In this document: piece by piece, positions 1 through 8,947 of the stretch
Numbering within the stretch: position 1 is the first letter of the stretch
How the letters are laid out: every line of letters starts with the position of its first letter
Source: JBBSJZ01 sp041751935
GTDB lineage: Bacteria; Planctomycetota; Planctomycetia; Pirellulales; Pirellulaceae
Length of the DNA: 64,000 nucleotides
Reading direction: 5' to 3'
Assembly (NCBI GenBank): GCA_041751935.1
Contig: JBGSIA010000006.1
Coordinates: 1-64,000, forward strand
The notes under the pieces: model-generated
What the model was told of the DNA's origin: nothing
The model's database searches: none
What the model saw: the letters and a program-made list of their open reading frames with translations, nothing else
Made by a program: the position numbers and the translations under genes

Positions 1-2
1 AC

Positions 3-1742
3 GCTTCCCAGTGCCGGCTTTTGTCCAGCGACGGCTGTTTCTCATTTCCCATTGCAGCGAATCCGTTCGCGGTTCAGAATCAGTTTCGACCAACCGAGAT
101 CTTAGCACATCGGGCGAGCATGGGCCTCTGCGACGCGTCGCCAGCGATCAACCGAGTCGCCGTCGGCCATCGAATGACCCCAAAAACACCTCCAGCAAGG
201 GAAATTAGATGCGTTCACCCTGATGTCGCGCCCAGTGACCAGTGGACGGTGATCGAACTGGAACAGTGGCTTGACGCCAATGGCAGTATCCAGTTGAAGA
301 CTTATCGCAACGGTGGTCATGAAAAGGACGCAGCTCACACCGAGCGGTCCGGAATTCTGATCGGCGAGGTCGAGTGCGAAGGACCAATCATCGACGCTTG
401 GCCGCCACCGAGTCGGATCAAACTACTTGGTAATGTGAATCCAGACACCGCGACGCTCGAGGATGCTGTGGCGATCCTGGCGAGGTTTCTGCCGTACGCC
501 TTTCGACGAGCGACGAGGCCAGACGAAGTGCAGCCATTTGCGAATTTGACAAAGCAAATGCTTGCTGACGGTCGACCGTGGATCGAAGCCCTGCAACACG
601 GGATGAAGGCGATGCTTGTCTCGCCTGAGTTTCTGTTTCTCGACGAACCGAGCCGAGAGCGAATCAGTGACTTTGCACTTGCCTCTCGCTTGTCGTATTT
701 TCTCTGGAGATCGATGCCCGATGAAGAGTTGTTGCGTGTTGCCGCGGGCGGACAATTGACTCAGCCACAGGCGCTACGCAGCCAAGTCGAACGTCTGCTG
801 AATGATCCGCGAGCAGAGCGATTTGTCGAAGACTTCACGGGCCAGTGGCTCGACTTGCACGATATCGATTTCACCGAGCCCGACAAACACTTGTTCCCTG
901 AGTACGACGATGTGCTTCGCGATGCGATGTTAGCGGAGTCTCATGGTTTCTTCCGAGAAGTGCTGCAAAACAATTTGAGTGTTAGCGAGTTTGTTGATGC
1001 CGACTGGACGATCCTGAACAGTCGCTTGGCCGAACATTATGGCGTGCCGAGTGTTGAAGGGCTAAAGTATCGGCGGATCAAGCTGCCCAGTGACAGTCCT
1101 CGAGGCGGCGTGATGACACAAGCTGCGGTACTGAAGGTCACCGCCAACGGCACCAACACCTCTCCGGTACTGCGTGGTGTCTGGATGTTGGAAAACATGT
1201 TTGGAAAACCGGCTCCGCCGCCGCCAGCAGGCGTTCCGGCAGTCGAGCCTGATATTAGTGGAGCGACGACACTGCGAGAGCAATTGGACAAGCACCGTGA
1301 TGTACCGTCATGTGCCGGATGCCATGATAAGATCGATCCTCCCGGATTTGCCTTGGAACGCTTTGACCCAATCGGTGGTTGGCGTGATTGGTATCGCAGC
1401 ATGGGTGCGGGTCAGCAGATCAAAGATCGTTTTGCCGATTCGCCGATCAATAAAGTCCGCGTTCGGTACCGCATGGGACTGCCGGTCGACGCTAGCGGTG
1501 TCACGCCAAATGGCGAAGCGTTTAACGACTTCCGGGAATTCAAGCAGATATTGGCCGCTGATCAGACTCTGATAGCACACAATCTTGCGGCGAAACTGTT
1601 AGCGTATGGGCTGGGCCGAGAAACAGGATTTTCGGACCGTCCAACTTTGCAGAACATTGTCGATAAAACTGCGAAAGACGATTTCGGATTTCGCACACTG
1701 ATTCATGAAGTCGTCCAGAGCGACGCGTTTCGCAAGCCATAA
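3..1742 (+). CDS. DUF1592/DUF1588/DUF1585 c-type cytochrome-like protein, 5' truncated
   Basis: The frame is open to the left edge, so the start lies outside the window. From about base 230 the protein follows the planctomycete DUF1587-DUF1595-DUF1592-DUF1588-DUF1585 plan. A DUF1595-like stretch (FLPYAFRRATRPDE) is followed by a DUF1592 stretch (ALASRLSYFLWRSMPDEELL), a DUF1588 stretch (GVMTQAAVLKVTANGTNTSP, then WMLENMFGKPAPPPPAGVP) and a C-terminal DUF1585. One haem-binding CxxCH (CAGCH) is at 1311-1325. Such proteins are predicted to be exported and usually sit directly upstream of a DUF1552 gene, as here (21 bp gap). Their function is unknown; electron transfer to a secreted enzyme is often proposed. 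Roughly the first 65 codons do not resemble the family, which may mean a frame problem or divergence. Confidence 0.9.
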   Translation, partial: ASQCRLLSSDGCFSFPIAANPFAVQNQFRPTEILAHRASMGLCDASPAINRVAVGHRMTPKTPPAREIRCVHPDVAPSDQWTVIELEQWLDANGSIQLKTYRNGGHEKDAAHTERSGILIGEVECEGPIIDAWPPPSRIKLLGNVNPDTATLEDAVAILARFLPYAFRRATRPDEVQPFANLTKQMLADGRPWIEALQHGMKAMLVSPEFLFLDEPSRERISDFALASRLSYFLWRSMPDEELLRVAAGGQLTQPQALRSQVERLLNDPRAERFVEDFTGQWLDLHDIDFTEPDKHLFPEYDDVLRDAMLAESHGFFREVLQNNLSVSEFVDADWTILNSRLAEHYGVPSVEGLKYRRIKLPSDSPRGGVMTQAAVLKVTANGTNTSPVLRGVWMLENMFGKPAPPPPAGVPAVEPDISGATTLREQLDKHRDVPSCAGCHDKIDPPGFALERFDPIGGWRDWYRSMGAGQQIKDRFADSPINKVRVRYRMGLPVDASGVTPNGEAFNDFREFKQILAADQTLIAHNLAAKLLAYGLGRETGFSDRPTLQNIVDKTAKDDFGFRTLIHEVVQSDAFRKP

Positions 1743-1762
1743 CCACCATAGAGTATTTTGCC

Positions 1763-3010
1763 ATGACCAATCGTCGCCAATTTCTTCGTGCGTCTGGAAT
1801 ACTACTTGCCCTTCCGTATTTGGAGACCTTTGCGGCTCCGGTGTCAACGAATCATTTGCGGCGTCGCACCGTCGCAATCAACTTTGGGCTTGGTCTGCAC
1901 GGTCCCAATTTGTTTCCGGAGAAGAGCGGGAGCGATTTCCCATTGACACCGTACCTTCGTGAGTTGAAGGAGTTTCGAAATCAGTTCACGGTTCTTTCTG
2001 AGACATCTCACCCAGGTGTCGACGGTGGGCACTCGGCGGAAAAATCGTTCCTGACCGCCGCGCCACATCCGGGGAGTGCCAGTTTCAAGAACACCATCTC
2101 AATCGATCAGCTGTTGGCCGAAAAGATGGGTGCCGAAACGCGATTCGGATATCTCGCACTGAGCCTTTCCGGTCGCAGTCTCTCTTGGTCGCGCAGTGGC
2201 GTCGAATTGCCGAGCGAGTCGCGACCATCCAAGCTGTTTGAGAAACTGTTTCTCGATGGCAAGCGTGACGAAAAGCAGAAACAGATGCAACGACTGCGTG
2301 ACGGCCAATCGATCATGGACACGGTACGCGAGAATGCGCGCAGTATGTCGCGACGCGTCAGCAATCGCGATCAACAAAAGCTGGAGCAATATTTTTCGGT
2401 CGTTCGCGACACGGAGCAGCGATTACAGCTTGCCGAACAATGGGAACAGCAGCCGAAACCAAAAGTTGACCGCCCCGCTCCAAAGGATATTGCCGATAAG
2501 ACCGAGATTATTGGTAAAGCGGAATTGATGTACGACCTAATGCATTTGGCAATCGCGACTGACAGCACGCGGTTAATCACTTTTTTTAGTAACGGCATCA
2601 ACGCTGTTCCGAAAATTGCAGGCGTGACACAGGACTACCACAACCTGTCGCATCACGGCAAAGATCCCGAGAAGATCGAAGAGTTGACTGTGATCGAGAC
2701 TCAACAGATACGGACATTCGCCGGATTCCTTCGCAAGCTGCGTGACGCCGACGATGATGGCGTCAGTCTGTTGGAGCAAACGCAGATTCTGTTGGGATCG
2801 AACTTAGGCAACGCCAGCAGCCACAACAATCAAAATCTACCGATCTTGTTAGTGGGCGGCGGCTACCGTCACGGCCAACACTTGGCATTTGACCAAGACA
2901 ACAATCACCCCCTGCCTCAACTCTTTGTGACAATGCTGCAGCGAATGGGCTTAGAGATCGACACATTTGCCGGCACCAGCGGAACGCTACCTGGATTAGA
3001 ACTTGCCTGA
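1763..3010 (+). CDS. DUF1552 domain protein, secreted
   Basis: This 415-residue protein begins with a Tat-like signal (RRQFLRASGILLALPYLE). It continues with the DUF1552 pattern: an N-terminal GLHGPNLFPE stretch, KSFLTAAPHPG, LAEKMGAETRFGYLALS, and a C-terminal ILLGSNLGNASSHNNQNLP followed by LLVGGGYRHGQH. The family is related to alkaline-phosphatase/sulfatase-like DUF1501 proteins and is almost always encoded next to a DUF1592/DUF1588 cytochrome, as here. No enzymatic activity is established. The conserved His- and Asn-rich segments near the C-terminus suggest a metal site, which is inference. The start at 1763 gives the complete twin-arginine-like signal. It probably shares a transcript with the gene upstream. 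Confidence 0.92.
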   Translation: MTNRRQFLRASGILLALPYLETFAAPVSTNHLRRRTVAINFGLGLHGPNLFPEKSGSDFPLTPYLRELKEFRNQFTVLSETSHPGVDGGHSAEKSFLTAAPHPGSASFKNTISIDQLLAEKMGAETRFGYLALSLSGRSLSWSRSGVELPSESRPSKLFEKLFLDGKRDEKQKQMQRLRDGQSIMDTVRENARSMSRRVSNRDQQKLEQYFSVVRDTEQRLQLAEQWEQQPKPKVDRPAPKDIADKTEIIGKAELMYDLMHLAIATDSTRLITFFSNGINAVPKIAGVTQDYHNLSHHGKDPEKIEELTVIETQQIRTFAGFLRKLRDADDDGVSLLEQTQILLGSNLGNASSHNNQNLPILLVGGGYRHGQHLAFDQDNNHPLPQLFVTMLQRMGLEIDTFAGTSGTLPGLELA

Positions 3011-3052
3011 TGATCGTACGAAGTGCATCGGCAATTACAGATGCATTCAGGC

Positions 3053-3274
3053 TTAGTCATCACGGGATCGCCCAACGACCATCCGATGGGCCGCAAAAAA
3101 ATAAATTGTGAAAATGATGGCAACGGCGACAATACTGGACGGAATGCCAAATGGTTGCGGAACGAGGTGAAGGAAAGGCACATTTTGGTCAGCGAATCGA
3201 ATGGTCGCTGGAATACAAAAGCAGATGGCGAAACTAATGAGTTCGCGACCGCTAAACGATTGGCGTTTCAACAT
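3053..3274 (-). CDS. possible small two-helix membrane protein
   Basis: A 73-residue reading frame lies opposite the direction of its neighbours. It has two hydrophobic segments (LISFAICFCIPATIRFA, residues about 12-28, and IPSSIVAVAIIFTIYFFAA, about 43-61), a Pro-rich linker (VPQPFGIP) and a charged tail. Composition and topology look like a real small membrane protein rather than an antisense shadow, and nothing else explains this stretch. The ATG at 3274 has only a weak GGTGG upstream. I do not recognise a family. A plus-strand frame over the same bases (3023-3340) has no protein-like features. Confidence 0.4.
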   Translation of the reverse strand: MLKRQSFSGRELISFAICFCIPATIRFADQNVPFLHLVPQPFGIPSSIVAVAIIFTIYFFAAHRMVVGRSRDD

Positions 3275-3497
3275 TTGAAGACACCACCAAGAAAAGGAAA
3301 AATCAGTATTTTTTTCCCGGCTGACTTCTCAGAGGGTTAAGCTGCGCCAACAGAGAGTCAAGTGTTCACGCACATCGACGCGTTCTCATTACCTAAAGAA
3401 GTACAGCCGGTCGGAAAAGCCAGCGAAGCTCGCATGTACATTGTCTGGAAATAAGCTATAGTGCGGTCTTGGATCACCGTCAAACTTAGGAGAACGA

Positions 3498-3695
3498 ATG
3501 ATATCCATGCGTGTTCGCGACCGCGAATCGATTCAGGAAGCCGTCCGACGCTTCCGCAAACTGGTTGAACGAAGTGGTTTAAAGCGGGAAATGCGAGCCC
3601 GGCAGTACTACGAGAAGCCGAGCGAAATCAAACGTCGTGCAAAGTTACGAGCCGAACGGCGAAATTACAGCGCGCGGGTTGCCAAAGTTCGGTAG
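3498..3695 (+). CDS. rpsU: 30S ribosomal protein S21
   Basis: This is a 65-residue, very basic protein with the bS21 pattern: MRVRDRESIQEAVRRFRKL near the N-terminus and KRRAKLRAERR in the C-terminal helix. S21 binds the 30S platform near the anti-Shine-Dalgarno region and helps initiation. An AGGAG sits 6 bases before the ATG at 3498, so this ATG is chosen over the one three codons later. Length fits the family (about 60-70). A TATAGT at 3457-3462 could be a -10 element, but no matching -35 is seen. It appears monocistronic. Confidence 0.96.
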   Translation: MISMRVRDRESIQEAVRRFRKLVERSGLKREMRARQYYEKPSEIKRRAKLRAERRNYSARVAKVR

Positions 3696-3810
3696 GGCCA
3701 ATGATGCCTCTCATTTGCTGTGGAAGTTTGTTGACTTTTTAGGCGGTGATGTAGAGATTCGAACTCCAGGGAGTTCGTTTTGGATGCAAGTTTGACAGGA
3801 TTAAGCGAAG

Positions 3811-3866
3811 AAAGTGTCGAACCCCTTCTGCAAAAGGCTTGATCTGCAGAAGGGGTCCGACACTTT
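3811..3866. repeat. REP-like inverted repeat (22-bp arms)
   Basis: The left arm 3811-3832 and the right arm 3845-3866 are reverse complements with one mismatch, around a 12-base loop. The arms end in AAAGTGTCG and the complementary CGACACTTT, with an inner CCCCTTCTGCA. The hairpin has no T-tract, so it is unlike a simple intrinsic terminator. It resembles dispersed REP-type palindromes associated with RAYT transposases. That link is inference, because only one copy is present in this window. Confidence 0.6.
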
Positions 3867-3931
3867 GGACGGTGATTCTACGAAATCGATCGATTACAGT
3901 ACTCACGACCCAAGTACCGCAGGGGGGAATC

Positions 3932-4162
3932 ATGATGACGACGGCTGAACAGCGGGTATTTCGCACGTTCCGGCAGTACTTGATGACTCCCGGTCGGATG
4001 TTGTGCTTTTCGGGACCGGATTTGCAGCGTGATACCGTCGCGCTGAAACTGCTGACTGAGAAAAAATTTCTCGTCAAAGAAAAATTCGCCGGTGGCTATT
4101 CCCTCACGCCTGCTGGTTTCACAGCGATGATCCGTGAATGCCAGGCTGCTAAATCACAGTAA
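3932..4162 (+). CDS. small winged-helix-like protein
   Basis: The product is 76 residues from the ATG at 3932, which has an unusually strong purine run (AGGGGGGAA) just upstream. Longer in-frame starts to 3839 run through the REP-like region and are rejected. The C-terminal part (ALKLLTEKKFLVKEKF, then GGYSLTPAGFTAM) has the recognition-helix, wing and LTPAG signature typical of winged-helix DNA-binding proteins such as the MarR/PadR type. It lacks a separate dimerisation or effector domain. Target and function are unknown. Its 3' end, including the stop codon, lies in a 19-bp tandem duplication. Confidence 0.7.
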   Translation: MMTTAEQRVFRTFRQYLMTPGRMLCFSGPDLQRDTVALKLLTEKKFLVKEKFAGGYSLTPAGFTAMIRECQAAKSQ

Positions 4163-4187
4163 CGCTGTTAAATCACAGTAACGCTGT
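4150..4187. repeat. 19-bp perfect tandem duplication over a stop codon
   Basis: The unit TAAATCACAGTAACGCTGT occurs at 4150-4168 and immediately again at 4169-4187. The first copy contains the TAA stop (4160-4162) of the winged-helix-like gene. The second copy lies in the 15-53 bases between this gene and the convergent RND permease gene. Confidence 0.95.
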
Positions 4188-4202
4188 GTTTCGCCTGAGA
4201 AT

Positions 4203-7200
4203 TTAAAGCTGCGCGTTTTTCGCCACGTCCGTCTCCCCGGCGATCCTTGGTCGAGACATACCCGCCCACGGCGTCCAATACCACCGTGCCGCACCCATCG
4301 ACCAACGCGCGATATCTGCGCCGGCGAGAATCGCACAGGGAACCATGTACAACGTGATGCAGGTCGCGAACAGAACACCGAAGGCCAACGACACTGCCAT
4401 CGGTATCAGGAATTGCGCTTGTATGGATTTGTCCATCATCAGTGGGCACAACCCGACGAATGTCGTGATGGACGTTAAGAAGATGGGGCGGAATCGCTTG
4501 CCGCCTGCTTCAAGTGCCGCGTCCAATAGCGACACGCCAGACGCTTGGCGGCGGTTGATATAGTCGACCATCACGAGCGTGTCGTTAACAGCGATACCCG
4601 CCAGAGCCAACATTCCAAAGATCGACAGGTACGAAGGGGTCAGTTCCAACCAAAGGTGACCGAGCAAAGCGCCATTGATCGCAAAGGGCACCGCCAACAA
4701 TACGTAGATCGGCTGCACGAGCGATTTTAGTGCGATGGCGAGCAGTCCATACAGCGACAGCAGCAACAAGGTTGCTCCGACAATCGTTTGTCGTTTGGTT
4801 TTCTCTGCCTCGGCAACGTAACCGAGATACTGGTAGGACAAACCGTTCTGGACACACAACGCATCCAGCTTGGGCGCCATTTCTTTAGAGATCCCGACGA
4901 CATCGACGGCCTCGTCAACTGGCTGCGCTCCCAAGCGAATGATTTCAGCTCGATCGTTGCGTTCGACCTGTGACGGAGCCTTCACGAGGTTGATCGTCGC
5001 GACGGTTTCCAGTGGCACATCAGCACCTCGAGGCGTGCGGATCTTCAACCGATCCAGCGTGTGCAATGATCGACGCGCCTGTAAAGGCAACCGCACCATC
5101 GCGCGAATATCATCGATGCCGCGTTGCAAGCGTTGGGCCTCTTCGCCGAAAAATGCTTGCCGAATTTGGCTGGCTAATGCTGCTTGATTCAGTCCCAATT
5201 CAGCAGCTCGCGGCTTCAACGCAATCTCCAATTCATCTTGACCCTCAGTGATGTTCGCCCATTGATCCTTGAGTTCGCTGTAGCCATCCAGCATCGCCTT
5301 AATCTCGCGAGCGACCTGCGTTTTTTCCGGTGAGGAAGGCCCACGCAGTTCGATGTTCAGATCCTCGTCGTCATATTCACCATCGCGAACCAGTGACGAT
5401 TCCGATCGCGTCTCGAAGCGACTCGCTTCGGGGATATCGCCGACTAACTCACTCCACCGCTGCACCAAATCACTGTTCTTCGGCCCAGGAACCGTTCGCT
5501 GTTCAGGCGGCATCACTTCGAAAGCCATGTAGCCGAGCGATTTATCGAAACTTGAACCGGGACGTCGAGCGCCGCTCAAGCGGACGATATTTTGGACCAA
5601 CGATTGCCCATTGCCGGGATCAACGAACTCAGTTTTAAGCTTATCAAGTGCCAGTGAAACTCGGTCAATGTATCGCTCGGTCACTTCCAATGGCGTGTCG
5701 TCGGGAAGGTCCAGCATCGCGCTGACTTTGGTGCTATCAACGCTCGGGAACGCCACGAAACCCAAACGTCCGCCGACACAGTAACCGGCGATCAGTAGTG
5801 CTAGCGACACAAACCCAGCGATCACGGCATAACGGTTTCTCACCGCTACTCGCAACGAAGGCTGGTAGATGGCGGCGACGAATCGTTCAAGGCCCGAGGC
5901 GATCGCGGCCTGCAATCTGGCGAATATTCCGCGACCGGTTTTGCGGCGCAAATGCTTCAAGTGCGCCGGAAGAATCAACTTCGATTCAATCAACGAGAAT
6001 AGCAGCACTGGCGCAACCACCGGTGGCACCTGCCGCGCGTAGTCGCCCCACTGTCCGTCAAAGAACATCAGCGGCAAGAAGGCAACCATGGTGGTCAGTG
6101 CCCCGAACGTTACCGGCGTCGCCACTTCGCGCGTGCCCTCCACTGCAGCTTCCAGCGGATCGACGCCATCCATGATTTTGGAGTACACGTTTTCTCCAGT
6201 GACGATTGCGTCATCGACCACGATGCCAGTGACAATGATGAATCCGAACAGGCTCATCACGTTAGCGGTCAAATCGAACCAGGGCATGAACAGGGCCGCA
6301 CCGGCAAAGCTGAAGGGAATGCCGATCACGATCCAAAACGCCAGCATCGGCCGAACAAACAAGCCGAGAATCAGCAGCACGAAGAAACCGCCTTGCAACA
6401 ATGACCATGCCAGTGTGCTCAACCGGTGCCGAATCGCTAGCGACTCGTCATCCCAGATCTCCAACTCGATGCCGTCGGGAAATCGCGTTCGTGCGGTACG
6501 AACATATTCACGAACTTCGTCGGAAATCCCCAAGGCACTTTCACTGCCAACCCGCATCACGGGCACGAATAACGCCGGCTTGCCGTTAAAGAATAGTTTT
6601 TGGTCACCTTCAACAAAGCCATCGCGAATCGTCGCGATTTCGCCCAGACGAACTTCAGCACCGGCTGCAGACCGGATCGGAATGTTTTCGAACTCCGCTT
6701 CCGTGTATGCTTGACCTCGAGTTCGAACGATGAAGGTGCCGCTGTCGCTGTCTATCGCGCCCGCCGGTAGGTCCAAGGAAAAGCCACGAATCGCGTCCGC
6801 CAAATCTTGAAAGCTCAAGTTGTAGGCCAGCAATTTGTCAACGTTCGCTTCGATAGAAACTTCCGACTCCCTGGCACCTTCGATATCGACGCGACTGATA
6901 CCAGGCATCTCCAGCAAGTCTTGCTGGACCTGTCGCGCGACGCGGCGCATATCGTGCGGCGACAACTCGCCCATCACAGCGATCTGCAGGATGTCGAAAT
7001 AGTTCGCCGATTCGGGAATCATTACTCGCGGCGGTTCGGTCTCAGCCGGAAATGTCGTTATCGTATCAATTCTTGCTTTGACGTCGTCCATCAAGTTGCG
7101 CAAATCTTTTCCGCGAGTTGCACGCAAGAAAAATTTCGCACCGCCACGAAAGCTATCCGCGTTTAGTGACTCGATGCCATCAACGCCTTCGAGTGCCGCT

Positions 7201-7400
7201 TCGACGGGAATTAAAATCGCGCGCTCGACGTCCTTCGCCGTTGCACCTCGATACTCCATTTCGATCATCACCGTGTTCCAACTTAGTGCTGGGGTGACTT
7301 CGAGAGGAACATGATTGATGGCGACATAACCGCCAGCCACGATGATCGCCACCATAAGAAAATTGGCGGCGATGCCATTGTTTGTAAACCAACGAATCAC
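4203..7400 (-). CDS. RND efflux permease (AcrB/HAE1-like inner membrane transporter)
   Basis: This 1065-residue protein has the duplicated RND layout: an N-terminal helix (NNGIAANFLMVAIIVAGGYV), a large periplasmic loop, a helix bundle from about residue 335, and then a second half with the same order. The TM4 motif GIVVDDAIV carries the paired aspartates of the proton relay. The equivalent in the second half is GIAVNDTLV. Length matches the family. It would export a drug, metal, lipid or metabolite across both membranes with the adaptor encoded directly upstream in the same operon (the two genes share 4 bp, ATGA type). No outer-membrane TolC-like gene is nearby. The substrate cannot be deduced. 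Confidence 0.95.
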   Translation of the reverse strand: MIRWFTNNGIAANFLMVAIIVAGGYVAINHVPLEVTPALSWNTVMIEMEYRGATAKDVERAILIPVEAALEGVDGIESLNADSFRGGAKFFLRATRGKDLRNLMDDVKARIDTITTFPAETEPPRVMIPESANYFDILQIAVMGELSPHDMRRVARQVQQDLLEMPGISRVDIEGARESEVSIEANVDKLLAYNLSFQDLADAIRGFSLDLPAGAIDSDSGTFIVRTRGQAYTEAEFENIPIRSAAGAEVRLGEIATIRDGFVEGDQKLFFNGKPALFVPVMRVGSESALGISDEVREYVRTARTRFPDGIELEIWDDESLAIRHRLSTLAWSLLQGGFFVLLILGLFVRPMLAFWIVIGIPFSFAGAALFMPWFDLTANVMSLFGFIIVTGIVVDDAIVTGENVYSKIMDGVDPLEAAVEGTREVATPVTFGALTTMVAFLPLMFFDGQWGDYARQVPPVVAPVLLFSLIESKLILPAHLKHLRRKTGRGIFARLQAAIASGLERFVAAIYQPSLRVAVRNRYAVIAGFVSLALLIAGYCVGGRLGFVAFPSVDSTKVSAMLDLPDDTPLEVTERYIDRVSLALDKLKTEFVDPGNGQSLVQNIVRLSGARRPGSSFDKSLGYMAFEVMPPEQRTVPGPKNSDLVQRWSELVGDIPEASRFETRSESSLVRDGEYDDEDLNIELRGPSSPEKTQVAREIKAMLDGYSELKDQWANITEGQDELEIALKPRAAELGLNQAALASQIRQAFFGEEAQRLQRGIDDIRAMVRLPLQARRSLHTLDRLKIRTPRGADVPLETVATINLVKAPSQVERNDRAEIIRLGAQPVDEAVDVVGISKEMAPKLDALCVQNGLSYQYLGYVAEAEKTKRQTIVGATLLLLSLYGLLAIALKSLVQPIYVLLAVPFAINGALLGHLWLELTPSYLSIFGMLALAGIAVNDTLVMVDYINRRQASGVSLLDAALEAGGKRFRPIFLTSITTFVGLCPLMMDKSIQAQFLIPMAVSLAFGVLFATCITLYMVPCAILAGADIARWSMGAARWYWTPWAGMSRPRIAGETDVAKNAQL

Positions 7401-8611
7401 GGCATCGCTTCCATCTCAGGCGGCTCACCGGCCAGTGATACGCTTACGTCGTCGTCGGAGATGATTTCCACCAAACTTCCCTCCGGTGCATAAACTAGCA
7501 TCGTGGTGGCGAGCAATTCTCCCTCACGGATCGCTCCATTACGAATGATGACGTTGTCCTCGTCCGACCAAAGCGGATCGATAGTCAACGTCCGCAGTGT
7601 CAGCTTTTCCTCGTCAATCAGATGCACCTGGTCCAGTCGCCGCACTGCGTTTCGCGGAATCACGATCACATCGTCAAGTGTTTGGCCTTGCAGGGTCGCC
7701 ACGACGGGTTGACCAATTCGCAGTATCGCGTGATCCGAATGCAGCGAGAATGGATCATCGATCCTAGCGATTGCAAATAGCTCCAATGAATTGGCGTCCA
7801 ACGTGCCTTCGGTGCGTACAATCCTTGCTTGCCAGACAGATTCGGACCCAGGATCAATGGCGTCGCGCAGTTCGACGTCGACCGGCGCGTCGCCTTCCAT
7901 TTCCGGCAACTTCAAGTGTCGCATGTCACGACCAGCAATCGGCAGCCGCACTTCCGCGTAATCAACTGCGAACACGTCACCGAGTACCGTGCCTGGGCTG
8001 ACTAGTTGGCCGACGCCAACCATTTTCATCACGACACGACCATCGAAAGGCGCGTAGATTTTCGTCCGCTGTAAATCCCGCTCGGCTTGATCGATCGCCG
8101 CGGCTGTGATTTCGACCTGCGATTGCGCTTGCACCAGCGCCGCAAATGTCAAATCAACTTCCGATGACGAAGCGCTATTTTGTCGCGCGAGTTGTTTGGT
8201 GCGATCGTCCGCCGACTGGGCAATTTTCAACGTCGCTTGGGCGAGTTTGTGTTGCTCCTGGGCGATCTTCAATTCCGTCTGGTAGTCACGGTCGTCCATT
8301 AGCAACAGTAAATCACCAGCTTTGAAGAACGAGCCCACCTCGAAGGCAACTTCGGTTGTTTGAATCGTTCCCGTGACTTCGGCGCTCAACGTGACGCGAT
8401 TGTGCGGCCCCACGATGCCATGGGTTTGAATTTTCACCGGGTAGTTTGCCGCGCATAGCGATAACACTCGACTGCGCAGCACCTGTTCCTCAGCCGGTTC
8501 GCTTTGCTCCTCATCTGGTTCGACTGACAAAACGGTGTAACCGTATCCACCACCGGCCAGAATGCCGACAGGAATCAGGAGTCGAAATATAGCGGTCACC
8601 AAGAACTTCAT
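7397..8611 (-). CDS. RND efflux periplasmic adaptor (membrane fusion protein)
   Basis: The protein is 404 residues. One N-terminal membrane anchor (residues about 7-28) precedes a split lipoyl-like half (GIVGPHNRVTLSAEVTGTI), an alpha-helical hairpin rich in Gln, Ala and Lys (LKIAQEQHKLAQATLKIAQ), the second lipoyl half (IYAPFDGRVVMKMVGVGQLV) and beta-barrel/membrane-proximal domains. This is the HlyD/AcrA membrane-fusion family. It links the RND permease to an outer-membrane channel. Its gene precedes the permease with a 4-bp overlap, indicating translational coupling. No lipobox is seen, so it is anchored by its helix. Confidence 0.94.
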   Translation of the reverse strand: MKFLVTAIFRLLIPVGILAGGGYGYTVLSVEPDEEQSEPAEEQVLRSRVLSLCAANYPVKIQTHGIVGPHNRVTLSAEVTGTIQTTEVAFEVGSFFKAGDLLLLMDDRDYQTELKIAQEQHKLAQATLKIAQSADDRTKQLARQNSASSSEVDLTFAALVQAQSQVEITAAAIDQAERDLQRTKIYAPFDGRVVMKMVGVGQLVSPGTVLGDVFAVDYAEVRLPIAGRDMRHLKLPEMEGDAPVDVELRDAIDPGSESVWQARIVRTEGTLDANSLELFAIARIDDPFSLHSDHAILRIGQPVVATLQGQTLDDVIVIPRNAVRRLDQVHLIDEEKLTLRTLTIDPLWSDEDNVIIRNGAIREGELLATTMLVYAPEGSLVEIISDDDVSVSLAGEPPEMEAMP

Positions 8612-8947
8612 GTGGAAAGGGTGCCGAGGCGGGAGAAGGCGGGGGAGGGAAGGTAGGCGAGAGTATGACTATTGTGATTGATCCCGTCAAAACGTCGAGG
8701 GACAGAACCAAGCGAAATCGTGATGCAGGCGAATTTTTTGTTTACAGACGACGGGATTCGACGCATTGAATCTCGTTTTACTGAGTTTTCTGGCCCCAAA
8801 ACGCGAATCGCTCAAGCTGGGATTGTTCGCGATGAATCCGTACAGATTCGCTTTTGCATGGAACCATAGGGGCACGGTATGTGTATTGCAGAAGGTGACT
8901 ACCGGTACGCGTTTTCATGTCCTTACACGCCAAATGGAAGACACTTG
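8612..8947. other. intergenic region between divergent genes
   Basis: This 336-base gap lies between the adaptor gene (minus) and the terpene-cyclase-fold gene (plus), so it must hold both promoters. Short frames on both strands have no protein-like composition. I find no convincing hairpin, repeat or operator. A GGAAG at 8936-8940 is the probable ribosome site for the gene at 8948. Confidence 0.5.

Noticed and set aside
3441..3462. Full -35/-10 promoter for rpsU
   Set aside because: TTGTCT and TATAGT are only about 10 bases apart, too close for a standard promoter.
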